This document shows positions 37,798-47,969 of a stretch of 64,000 bases of DNA, piece after piece. How positions within the stretch are numbered: the stretch's first letter is position 1; each line of letters begins with the position of its first letter. The DNA is from Diplosphaera chodatii (lineage: Eukaryota > Chlorophyta > Trebouxiophyceae > Prasiolales > Stichococcaceae), in assembly GCA_032358165.1 (NCBI GenBank), contig JAALGY010000041.1:1426001-1490000 (forward strand), read 5' to 3'. Below the pieces are notes generated by a model. That model searched no databases. It was not told the DNA's origin and worked only from the letters and a program-made list of their open reading frames with translations. A program made the position numbers and the translations under genes.

Positions 37798-38308
37798 CGG
37801 GAGCGGCCAGCTGTGCTGTGTGCAGGCTGCCGTCCTGAACTGTAGCACAGTCCGGTGTGGTCACGTGTCAATAAAGAATCTGGCCCCAGATGCTGAGGAG
37901 TGGGAACGGCTCGGCACCCATGCTGCTGTTGCTTGGGAGGGATTCTGCAATGATCTGCAGATATAACTTCAGTGTTGCTAGCTAGTGTCTCTTCTGACAT
38001 GGCTGACATGCCACTAAGTTTCTGCACTCGGGGTATGGTGCTGCACCATACATGGTTTCTGCCATATGAGGAAGTCGACATTGACATGTGTGCGCAGTGC
38101 CACAGCTTTTAACTAGTCATGTCATGACTTCAAATCCGATATGAATGTAAAAGCAAGAAGCAGGCTCAACATTCCTTGCAAGACCTCGATGCATGCAACG
38201 ATGCATGTGTGTCGGCAGGTCACCATAGCACATACGGAACACGCGGCAGCGAATCACCTGTGCGTAGCTTCGTTGTTCATGTACCAACACTTCGTCAGCG
38301 TGAGCACT
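37798..38308. other. Convergent 3' region between coproporphyrinogen oxidase and bestrophin
   Basis: No gene is seen. An AATAAA-like tract (caataaag, about 37,870) lies 70 bases after the oxidase stop and could help 3' end formation. Confidence 0.4.
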
Positions 38309-41245
38309 TCACACGGCTTCAGCGGTCTCGGCGCCGGCGCCATCGCCGGCGCCACCATCTGCAGCAAGCAGGGGCTGCCGGGCAGCATCTGTGGCCGCCC
38401 CGGGCCGCCGCTTGACCGATTGTCGCCCCAGGCGCTGCGCCTCTTCCAGTGGCACCACACGCTCCTCTGCCTCTGCTGGAATGCTGATGTCCGGCAGCGT
38501 CGGCTGTGAGGGCACCAAGAAGCGCCATTAGCCCCCAAACAGCTATGACCTCGCAGCAACTGTGACCCGTGCTGCTGCAAGCAAGCACTGCCGCATGCCA
38601 GTTTACAGCACACCTTGTCGTGCAGGATGCCAGCAGCATTCTGCAGCAGCCGCTCGTTGAACAGGTACTGAAGCCGCGCCGTTGGCAGGTCGTTGGGCGA
38701 GTACACGAAGGGACTGCAGGATGCAGAAGCTCACAGCTTCTTTGTGCGTTGTGCATGCTGAAGTGTGCCCAGGACAAGGACACATGCTGTGCATGCATTC
38801 AGAGGCAGTTCACATGAGTGCAGGTACCGACTCACTCTTCGAGATCCCTTGCAACCTGCGAGAAAGCAGGTTGATGTGTGAGACGGCAAGCAGCATGTCA
38901 ACACATGTGGCCAAGCTTGGCTCGCACAATGCCACTCGGACAGGCAGACACGGCGCAGATCAAGCTCCACACCTCGTTGGTGGACCAGTAGGTCAGGACT
39001 GCTAAGAAGGTGAGTAGTCCCGCAGTCCACACGTCTTGGACGAAGGAGACCAGCATGAAGGGCAGGCTGATCGCGTACGACACCAGGAACAGCGTCAGCA
39101 GCTGCGCCCAGGGGAACGGGAACGGCGTGTCCGCCAGTATCCTGCCCGAAACAGCACGACCATGAGACGATGAGCGACCAGCAGACACTGAAACTGACAC
39201 TGATGCTGGGCACATAGTGTCCAAGGGTCACTGCAGGAGTATGCTTCTCAGGAGACATGCACTGCGCATGCAGGGGTGTATGAACTTCGCCAGCTGACCT
39301 GCACTTCTCGAAGCTGGCGTAGCCGTCTGCGAGCCGCGCCCACACGTTGGCCAGCACCGGCGCATCGATGTTGAGGCCGCCCGCATGGCGCCGCGCCGCC
39401 AGGCTGGCATACAGCCACCCCAGCACGATGTTCACGCGCTCCCCTGCGCCTGCCTGGTAGCTGCCTGCAGCATGAAGTGTTTGTGTTTCTGGTTCTGACC
39501 CAACATGCCATGTGTGTGCAACAGCTATCGCAGATACCTGTACACAGGCATAGACTTGATGCTCGTCGCACGCCGCTCAGCGAACGCTCTGTTGATGCTT
39601 GGGCTTCAGCTTGCACAGGTGCCGATGGCCAGGAAAACATGTGGAAGGCAGGCTCGCAAGGTGGTGGGTGGACTGCGGGTGTCAGGTGGGACTGCAAGTT
39701 ACTAAAGCCGCACGTGGGCAAACAGCATGCCCACGCCGCAGCACACCTGAGCTGAGGTTGGTGCTGAAAAAGCCGCCAGTCTTCAGCACAGGCGCCTTGC
39801 GCGGGTCGGAGCGCCGGGTGATGGCGTCCAACTCGCTGCCTGTCACGCCGCCCACCACCGCAATGGGTGTCGCCCTGCAGGAAGGCCAGAACTTGCCATT
39901 TGTGATGTGCACAATACAAATCTGAGATCATCGAAAAAGATCTTCTGCCAGCAATCCTATCGGCAATCGCTCAAAAGGCATTGACAAGGAGCACGTCGTT
40001 GCTGTGGGGGACGCCTGAGCCAGACAGACGGTTTCGGACGAAGCGCAACCCTCACTTGTTGAAGGCTTCACGGTGGCGTGTGCTTGCACGGATGAAGAAG
40101 AGGTCGTACAGCAGACTACGCCGAAACACTTGTTTGTCCAGGTACAAGGCGTCCTGCAAGAGTTGGTCCGTGCGATATGTAGGTTCCCACATGTTCAGGC
40201 CGCGGCTGCTGCATCATCATGAGGGTGCCCGCCATGCCAGCCTTTTGACGATCTGGCGTTGGTGCGGTACAGACTGTACACAGGGCTGCATGTCGTCCAG
40301 CTCCCGTCGCACAAACACAGATGCAGAGGAGGGGTACCCACATTGGGGGGTGGTGCGCTGGCATAGTCGTGCGGCACCAGGTTGACCAGCTCCCAGTCGC
40401 CGCGCAGGTGCTGCATCGCCAGGCCGTGCAGCAGGCTGGTCATGTGTACCTGCGGCACACCCCAAACTGCATCAAGCCCGGCCGCACCAGCGGCTTGCCA
40501 ATTGTGAGGATGACCACACAAGGTTGCCCAAAGCCTGCATGTAGATGGTAACAGGCCGTGACAATGCAGCAGCCAGCCAGTGCCTCCACGCTCACCAGGC
40601 CTTGCTGGAAACGGTCCGCATCAGCACGCCAGGCGTCCCCCGCGTCTGCCGGCGGTGTATGCTCATCAAAAGACAGTGCCTGCACAGGCCGGCTGCACAC
40701 CATCAGCAATCGTTTCATGCTGTACATGCTGGTTGGTTTGCGACAGCAACATGGCGGCAGGCCCACCTGGGCGCATGCATCGGCCCAGCGTGCTGTCATC
40801 GTCTGGCTGCCATCACGCCCGGCGATGTAGCGTTCATGTGCCCACTGCGCCCTGTGGTGACAGGCACAATGCGGCACTCATGTCAGCATTCAGCGAAGTC
40901 TGCTAAGCAGATCGGGAAATGAGAAGACCTGTCGCACCTGAACACCACGATGAAGCCCACGATGGTGCCGAACATCTGGTAGGGAAAGGGCGACAGCCAC
41001 ACCGCCCGCACCCAGTCACCCTGCAATGCAAAGGTGTGCATTCGCCAGCTGCATTTGCCACTGTGTTGTCAGAGGTGAATTTCGCTTGCCAATGCTGTCC
41101 AGGTGACGGATCGCACCTGATACAGCGACAGCCAGACCGCCAAGGCTGCGCTCGCAAGCGCTGCAGGGCAGGATCGCGGAATGGCGCTGCCATACAACCG
41201 GAACAGCAGGCCCAGCGCCCAGCCGCGCTTTGTGTAGGTGATCAT
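38309..41245 (-). CDS. Bestrophin-family anion/bicarbonate channel
   Basis: Multi-pass membrane channel family that carries chloride or bicarbonate; some algal members sit in thylakoids and serve carbon concentration. ATG at 41245 begins MITYTKRGWALGLLFRLYGS (basic cytosolic N-terminus). Exons 41117-41245, 40938-41020, 40767-40851 and 40342-40449 are in phase. They give ASAALAVWLSLYQ, FGTIVGFIVVFRAQWAHERY (first membrane helix and the Arg-Tyr motif) and VHMTSLLHGLAMQHLRGDWE. Later exons give PIAVVGGVTGSELDAITRRS, VNIVLGWLYASLAARRHAGG, PFPFPWAQLLTLFLVSYAIS, LPFMLVSFVQDVWTAGLLTF and TYWSTNEVARDLEDPFVYSP-NDLP. The DPF...NDLP signature after an Asn-Glu-Val helix is diagnostic. The tail is Ala/Gly-rich and ends at 38309. 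A 20-base exon (38836-38855) is needed for the reading frame. The exons between 39.8 and 40.3 kb are not resolved. I cannot tell which membrane it is in. Confidence 0.85.
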
Positions 41246-41811
41246 GGCTGATGCGGGCGGTCAGAAGCTGCGGGTTCTGTTACAAGGGACCTTCAGCATG
41301 CGTTCGCAACCAGCATTTGCCGCATGCGAACATGCACAGGCAAGTGCGGAGTGTATATCACTGCAGCACTGCGCCAGGTTCCAGCCTATCAAAGTTTTAT
41401 CACAATTGCTCTATCTGCAGGGAGGAACGGCTGATGACAATGCTCAGTTGTCGGTGCGATCATGAATGGCTGCTTATGGTGTTTCGAATGAAAAGTCACT
41501 GATACATACGAGCATCCTCACAACATAACGCAGCCTCTTTTGATCGTGGTCAGCGCTCGTGTGCGATATCTCAACGGCACTGCACCTGCACGAGAATGCG
41601 GGCACGTGCCCATGGGAAACCTGCTGCAAGGTGGGACGCTCTAGGTCATCTTCAGCACCTCCTCCCGGCTGGAGTCGCCTCAGTAGGACTGAATTGCGTC
41701 TTGCTGCTGTGAGCTGTGTATGCCATCGCTGCGGTCGGCGTCGGAGGCCAGCGATATACTCGATGTAGACTGCCAAGTCCCCAGTACATATTACTGGCAG
41801 CATACTGCAAA
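41246..41811. promoter_or_regulatory. Divergent intergenic region bestrophin / selenoprotein T
   Basis: 566 bases between outward-pointing start codons. No motif or coding potential recognised. Confidence 0.4.
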
Positions 41812-42903
41812 ATGAACCTCGGGGGCGTCCTCGTGGTCGCTGTCCTGGCCTTTGTAATCAGTGCTGATGTGGGTGGTCTTCTGCGCGGCGAGACCGCCAA
41901 CGCCCCGGTGATCCTGATGTTGATGCTGCGCTGCGTGCGCACAGCTGCGTGCTATGCAACACTCTTCTCGTCCACCGCCAGTCTCAATACGCTCTATTGC
42001 TGCTTCGTATGGTTACCCCTCAACAAGTCGGCGGTCATCCTGTCAAGGTGACGGGAACCTTACGGTCCGGGACTGGTGACTGTGCACAGGAACCCTCAGC
42101 AGCGCCAGACGCCGCACTCGACACCGCCAGCCTGGGTGGCCGCGTGCACGTCAGCTTCTGCGGCAGCTGATCCTACCGGGGGGCGTTCGTGCAGGCGCAG
42201 CAGGCCATTGCACAGCGCTTCCCGGGCATGGAGGTTGTTCCCTCCAATTTCCCGCCACCTCCACACAAGGTGCAGCCAGATTGCGTCATTGCAATGCATG
42301 CTGGCTGTACACCCTCCGGTACATCCATGTCACATGTGCTGAGGATGAGCCTATCTTGCATAGGTCGTGCTCGCTCGGCTGCTGGGCTATCTGCAGTACT
42401 CCGCGATAGCGGCGGCCATCTTTGCTGAGCGGGTGCTGCCGGCGCTGGGCTGTCCAGTCACTCCCCAGCTGGCGCAGACCATCAAGGACAAGCGGTTCGG
42501 CGTAATTCTGGGCTCCTGGTGAGTTGTGGCTGGGTGTGTCCATGTTGACGAGCTGGTCAGTGCCCTTTCGCTGTACATCTTGTCACAAGCAACCAGCTAG
42601 AGCCACATTTTGCACACATCCTTTCCGTAGGTTTGTGGGCAATATGATCGTGAACAGCCTGACGAGCACAGGGGCCTTCGAGGTGTTCTTCGATGGCCAC
42701 CAGGTGGTTTCAGCCCCTCCACCTGCCTTCATAGACTTCATGATGCCCATGCCGCAGATGTAGACAACATGGATTCGCCTTGGTCACCTTGTTGACACCT
42801 GTTGCACCCGGCGCAGGTGTACAGCAAACTGCAAACAGGGCAGCTGCCAACAACCCAGGAGCTGTTCTCGGGCATCGAGCGCCTCATCACACCAGCGCAA
42901 TAG
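41812..42903 (+). CDS. SELENOT: Selenoprotein T (thioredoxin-like, Sec encoded by in-frame TGA)
   Basis: An ER thioredoxin-fold redox protein. Five exons join in phase: 41812-41907, 42090-42269, 42364-42518, 42631-42703 and 42817-42903. The N-terminus is a signal anchor (MNLGGVLVVAVLAFVISADV). Exon 2 reads GGRVHVSFCGS, then TGA at 42168-42170, then SYRGAFVQAQQAIAQRFPGM, PSNFPPPPHK. This is the CxxU redox motif of selenoprotein T, with the TGA exactly at the selenocysteine place and homologous sequence running on past it. Later exons match the family: LGYLQYSAIAAAIFAERVLP, KDKRFGVILGSWFVGNMIVN, SLTSTGAFEVFFDGHQVYSK, LQTGQLPTTQELFSGIERLI. The true stop is TAG at 42901. A conventional reader would truncate the gene at 42170. 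Translation of the TGA needs a SECIS element in the 3' UTR (see the stem-loop entry). Confidence 0.93.
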
Positions 42904-43207
42904 TTCGGAGTACTCAGCAGCAGCCTTCCTGAGTATCAGCTGGGCTGTCCCCATCAGCACTCCAGCTGTTGGTTTGTCAGCATCCTCAGACTATGACGGC
43001 CGCTCTTGAAACAGCCCCAGGCTGCAGGGGCAGTCTGACCATCACTGAGGTGCTGCTCAGGCCATAGCTGATACGTGTTTGACAGGACGACTCGGATCCC
43101 CTTGAATCATTGTCATTGTGCTCGCATTGTTTGATTTGCCGATTACAAGCACCATTGCCTCAACAGCGTCTTAAAGCTCACAGAGCGCACCACATGCCAC
43201 CTGCACC
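42904..43207. other. Convergent 3' region selenoprotein T / AAA ATPase
   Basis: Holds the 3' UTR of selenoprotein T on the plus strand and of the AAA ATPase on the minus strand. Contains one good stem-loop (separate entry) and no gene. Confidence 0.5.
42986..43038 (+). other. 3'-UTR stem-loop, weak SECIS candidate
   Basis: TCAGACT (42986-42992) pairs perfectly with AGTCTGA (43032-43038), and inside it GCCCC (43014-43018) pairs with GGGGC (43027-43031). The long left bulge holds ATGA (42993-42996) and, 12 bases later, an AAA, the spacing seen in eukaryotic SECIS elements. The 3' partner GA of the quartet is not in a clean position, so this is a candidate only; the real SECIS may be elsewhere in the 3' UTR. 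Confidence 0.3.
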
Positions 43208-46200
43208 TCAACTAGCAAGGGAGCGGGCCTGTGACATGGGCAGCGCCCCAAAGATGCGTTCTGCCTGGCTGCCCCTGTCCACCGCGCGCTGCTGACGCTG
43301 ATCATGAGCCACCTGCAGATATGCCTCAGCAGGTGGCAGCTCGCCACTTGGCACCTCCTTGCGGATGATCTGCACCAAAATCCACAAACACTGATGCTGC
43401 ACGCTGCTGGCAAGCTTGTTTATTGAAGGCTCATGGCAGCACATGACAAGAACTGACACGTTGGGCAGGCGTCATTCCGAGATCCATGCTGCCCTCATAC
43501 TGTCGTGCATTGTGTCAATCGCTGCTGGTGCGCTATGCAACCTTTTGAGCAGCTCCACTGTACCATATCAGCAACAGCTCTCTGCAGGGAGGCACATGGT
43601 CAAAGGTGCTGGCGACACACCTTCGACGCCCACGACCGCTCAGTCCGGGATGCAATGTCACGCAGGTCCCGCCCTGACAACCCAGCTGTTGCGGCCGCCA
43701 GCTGCCGCAGTTCCTCATCGCTCAGCTGCTGTGCATAGGTCCGCATGATGTCCACCCTGCAGCGCTCAGATCTGTCAAGATGAAATGGTGCAGCGACATT
43801 CCAGCAAGACACCTCACTGTCCAGATGTGCTCATCACCTCATAGACTGCACACCTGCAGGCTTCATCCGGCAGTGGGAAGGATATGCTGGTGTCAAAGCG
43901 GCTCAGCAGGGCCGGGTCCTGCAATTGCACAAATCCTCAGGTTCAGAGGTGCTCAGGTTCGATGGTAGACATCCAGAATACATGCTGTGCACTGTTTGCA
44001 ATGCACAAAAGCAATGCATGAAGTGTGCACCGCAAGGTATGAGATGCAAACGTGCAGAGCAGGGTACCAGGTCGGTGCGCCGGTTGGTCGCGCCAATGAC
44101 AATCGACTTCTTGCCAGCATCAAAGCCATCCATCTCACGCAGCAGCACCCCCAGCAGCTTTCTCGTTGCCTCGTGCATGTCGCCACTTCTGCAAATGCCA
44201 AAGAGTCAGGATAATTAGATGACGATCTGGATGAAAGAGTAGGTGAACAGAACCAAACAATTCAGAGCACACATCACAGCCGTTGCTTGGTGTACAGCCG
44301 CCAACTTGAGTTGCATACCCAGCAGACACCAGAGTGGGGCTCACCGAGCAGTGGCCAGGCTGTCGATCTCATCAAAGAATAGTATGGCACCATTCAGCGT
44401 TTCGGCTGCCTTGAACACATCAGCCAGCAGCTTCTCTGACTCGCCGTACCTTCAGCAGAGCAGTTCAGCAGGTCAGGCGTTGGGGAGCAGCACATATGCA
44501 CGACCAAGGGTATCTGCGGCACATCTGGGAAACAGCAACACTGGCTGGACGATCATGTTAGGTCAGTCTTTGGTATGTCAACGACCCACGACACAAATGT
44601 GCGCACCACTTGGATGACACACCCTCCAGCGGCACATACACCAGCGGCACGGCAGCCTTCGTGGCAATGACACTGCATAGCATATCAGCACGGCTGATGT
44701 CAATTGCAACACCCTGGAGCAACTCCCCATCGAGCGCACAGGACCACCTGTCAGGAACATGTCAGAAACAGGCTGTGCTGACCACACTAGGAATGGCAAG
44801 CATCGCAGTGCAGCACAGCGAGCTGACCGTGCGCTGGTGGTCTTGCCACAGCCTGGCGGCCCCTCGAATAGCACCGCACGCGGCCTGTTGCTGCCGCTGC
44901 TGGGCTTCTTGCGTGTCTTCGCCGCCACGGCTTCGTATACCTCAGGGTGCGTCAGCGGCGACAGCAGTCCGTCCTCGATCACCTGCTTCTGCTTCTCGTA
45001 TCCTGCAGACTGAAGCGCTGATATGAGTGACAACAGGCTCTAGGCCCTGATACTGCTGTCAGTATGCAATCACAAGACAGCACTTATACCCTCCAGTTGC
45101 ACTGCTGCTGAACGTTGTTCATGACGCCGACCTGCCAGCGCGCCCCAGTCTGTGGCTTCGGCCTTTGCGGGCGGATGCACGATGCAGCCCATCTTGGTCA
45201 GCTTCTCCACAGCTCGGTTGGCCTCGGGCGAGCCATAGTCGTAGGCAGCACTGCATTTGAGGCAATCCAGCAGCGATCAAGCAACCACCATCCCTCCTGG
45301 TCTGAACAGGATGTTGTAATGCGCCGTGAACTGGCATGGTTGGCCAGCTCGTTGGGTGAGGAGCAGAGGGACACATACCCAGCGAGTGCGGCGTCTGAGG
45401 GCATGTTGCCAAGCGACTTGTGTCGTGGGTCCACCTGCTGCAAGGGTGGCGGCCCTGGCGCCAAGCCATGCTCATCCCCGTCGTCACCACCGCCGCCTGT
45501 TACAGCAACAGCATCGGCTCTTGTTTGTTTGTGTAGCAAGATGTTGGGACGGTTCCTTTAGCAAATCATGGTGCTTGGTCCTCACACAGCAGGCTAACCA
45601 AAGTGCCATTCGAAGGTGCCACGCGGCAGGCCCCCCAGCGCGCCGCCCAGCTGCCCCATGAGCTCCTCACCACCTGCACAACAGCATTCGGCCAGTGCTG
45701 CGCACACTTCGTGCAAAACCCTGATGTGGGGGTGGCGCAAGCCATGGTGGCGGGGGCATACCAGGGAACATGCGCGCCATGTCCTGCAGCGCCCCCTCCA
45801 GAAAAGCCTCAAATGGTCTGGCCTGGTGCGTGCAAGGACCCCAGTTAATAACGGAACCAGCCTTGTAAATGTGGAGGACAAGCTTAGGTACAAGTCGACG
45901 CCCAGGGCCCACCTGCAGGCCTGCGTCAGCAGACTGTATGGAATTGGCGGCACGCATGGCATGGGCGACCGCCTTGATGTCATCTGGCCCCAGTGGTCCA
46001 CGCTTCAGGAACTCGACAAGCGACTGGCCCCTCCCCGTCGTGGGCATGTGCACCTGCAGCGTGGTCGACCTTTTGAGCGTATGGTGCGTACGCTGCATAT
46101 AGAACTGACCCTGACTCTCTTTAGGTACAACACCGCCGCTTGCAGCTGGCGCCATCTGTGTGGACCAACCGCCTCGGCATATGACCTGCACGGTGAGCGC

Positions 46201-47251
46201 CTGGGCAGCGCCCTTGCTGGACCGTGCATCAGGTTCCAGACTGAACACACGTGCTGCGCCGCACTCAGCGACCTGCAGGGCAGGCAACCGTCAGCTGAGC
46301 CTGCTATTCCGGTGGAGGTCGTGTGCCTGCCTGCAAGTCTCATGCTGCCAGGCAAGCGGCCGAGCACATTCAGCCGGACCTTCAGCTGCACGCTGCCTTC
46401 GGTCACGCTGGCAGGCGCACCCCGCCCGCCGGACAGCGCTGCTATCACATCCACCAGCACCGCTGTGGGGTCGGCACCTGGGCGCACCGGAATGCGCACC
46501 GACAGCTGCCCATCCACACTGCCAATGGCCGGCACCCGTGGCCTGTACGACAGAACGTCAGAACTATTCAACTTCACGAGCGCCCGCTGCGGCACCCTGT
46601 ATGCAAGGCATCACGTGTCATACAAGTGCTGACACAAAAGCCACCTGGCAAGTGTGAAACCGGCGGGAAGGGACGCCTCATGCCGGTGCAGCTCATCGTC
46701 CAGCTCGCGCCAGATGGGCGCGAGCGCAGAGCGCGCTGCTGCAATCCATCGGGCCTCTGCGTCCGCACTGCTGCCTGCAGCCTGCACTGCTGCTGCCGGG
46801 TTCTGCCAGCCACCCCAAAATCGCCAGCCATGCAGATGGTCTGTTGAATGCCATGCAATGCACTGGCGGATGACAATGTGCCAGTTATTAGCAAGGTGGA
46901 CTCGCCTGTGAGCTCTCGTCAGGCTCGCACAGCGCCCGTGAGGCTGTCGTTGCGGCTGTTCCTGCTAACAGCAGGGCGGCAGCCCACTGCAGGAAGCCGG
47001 GAGCCGGGTCACCGTGGCATGCAACCTGTGAAGTGGCCACAGAAGACGGGTGAGCCGCACCGGAAGGCGATTCCCATGTCGAGCAAGCACAATTGTGATG
47101 TTCGACCAGAATCTCAGACCTTGGCTGGCGCCAGCGCCAACTTGGCGGTGGCAGGAGCAGGTTTTGGTGAGCTTGCGGTCAGCTCTGCCGCCTGGCCTTG
47201 TGCTCCTGCGTGCACGTTGAGAGTCAGTCGCTGACTTGCGCTTGCAAACAT
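43208..47251 (-). CDS. Organelle-type AAA+ ATPase
   Basis: A single-AAA-domain ATPase with a long N-terminal region. ATG at 47251 begins exon 1 (47120-47251, MFASASQRLTLNVHAGAQGQ). The next exon (from 47025) has a hydrophobic stretch (FLQWAAALLLAGTAATTASR), together suggesting organelle targeting with a membrane or cleavage segment. N-terminal exons include IWRELDDELHRHEASLPAG, QLSVR-IPVRPGADPTAVLV, GQSLVEFLKRGPLGPDDIKA and LMGQLGGALGGLPRGTFEWH. The AAA part has QVIEDGLLSPLTHPEVYEAV, Walker A AVLFEGPPGCGKTTSAR, VPLVYVPLEGVSSKWYGESE, Walker B GAILFFDEIDSLATAR, HEATRKLLGVLLREMDGFD, IVIGATNRRTDL-DPALLSRFD and the lid GLSGRDLRDIASRTERSWAS. The stop is at 43208. It resembles uncharacterised plant organellar AAA proteins; the substrate is unknown. 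Boundaries in 46.65-46.95 kb are not resolved. Confidence 0.85.
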
Positions 47252-47969
47252 GGCATCAGAAGTACCAACATAGCATCAGAAGTACCGCCAATAAAGCACC
47301 AATCCCTCACCTCTCCCTAGCAAGGCCACCAGCACACGGCTTTGCTGCACTCGCTTCAGCATGGCAGCTCTCAACAGAAGTCGCAGTAAGCAATGCGCTG
47401 GTGTGCAGCAGCAAAATGCCGATGTGACTGAAGCATTTTCATGTGCATGCTCATGTGCATGCATGCATGCCAGCTGGCAGTCGTCACGACATCATCTGCC
47501 GCAGGCGGGTCAGTTTGTATTGTACAAAGCATAAGCTGTTCAATTGCACATCTCACTAACGCTGACTCTCGCACGACTTGGCAGTGTTGTCACCATTAGC
47601 TGGACAGCAGCCAAATGGCATGCTTGATGCCTGCTCGAGCACACCTGTCAACGCAACAGCATTGCTTGCAAGCTGTAGCTTGTGATCCAGCGTACATGCA
47701 CAGCGTGTGCGGCCGCACGCTGCGGACGTGCTTGGTGTCGCTGAGGCACTTCCGTGCGCCAACAGCAGACATGACTGCATCCACATCTGCAGCCGCGAGC
47801 CGTCGCCAAGCTGGTAGATGCTGCGCTGTGAGCGAGTCCGCGACCTCATCAGGTTGGCTTACCAGTGTAGGCCTAAGCTTCACCTGTACAGCTGTCGCTG
47901 TGTGCTGGCTTCTGCACATGTGCCTCGCCTTACAAACGACAAAGCTGTCATGACGACCCTGCTGGAGGC
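47252..47969. promoter_or_regulatory. Divergent intergenic region AAA ATPase / TsaD
   Basis: 718 bases between outward-pointing starts. A plus-strand frame from 47,818 (MLRCERVRDLIRLAYQCRPK) and one from 47,615 could be part of an upstream targeting exon of the TsaD gene, but no phase-consistent join is obvious. Confidence 0.4.

Noticed and set aside
45616..46632. 338-codon plus-strand open frame
   Set aside because: Antisense to AAA ATPase N-terminal exons, which join in phase on the minus strand.
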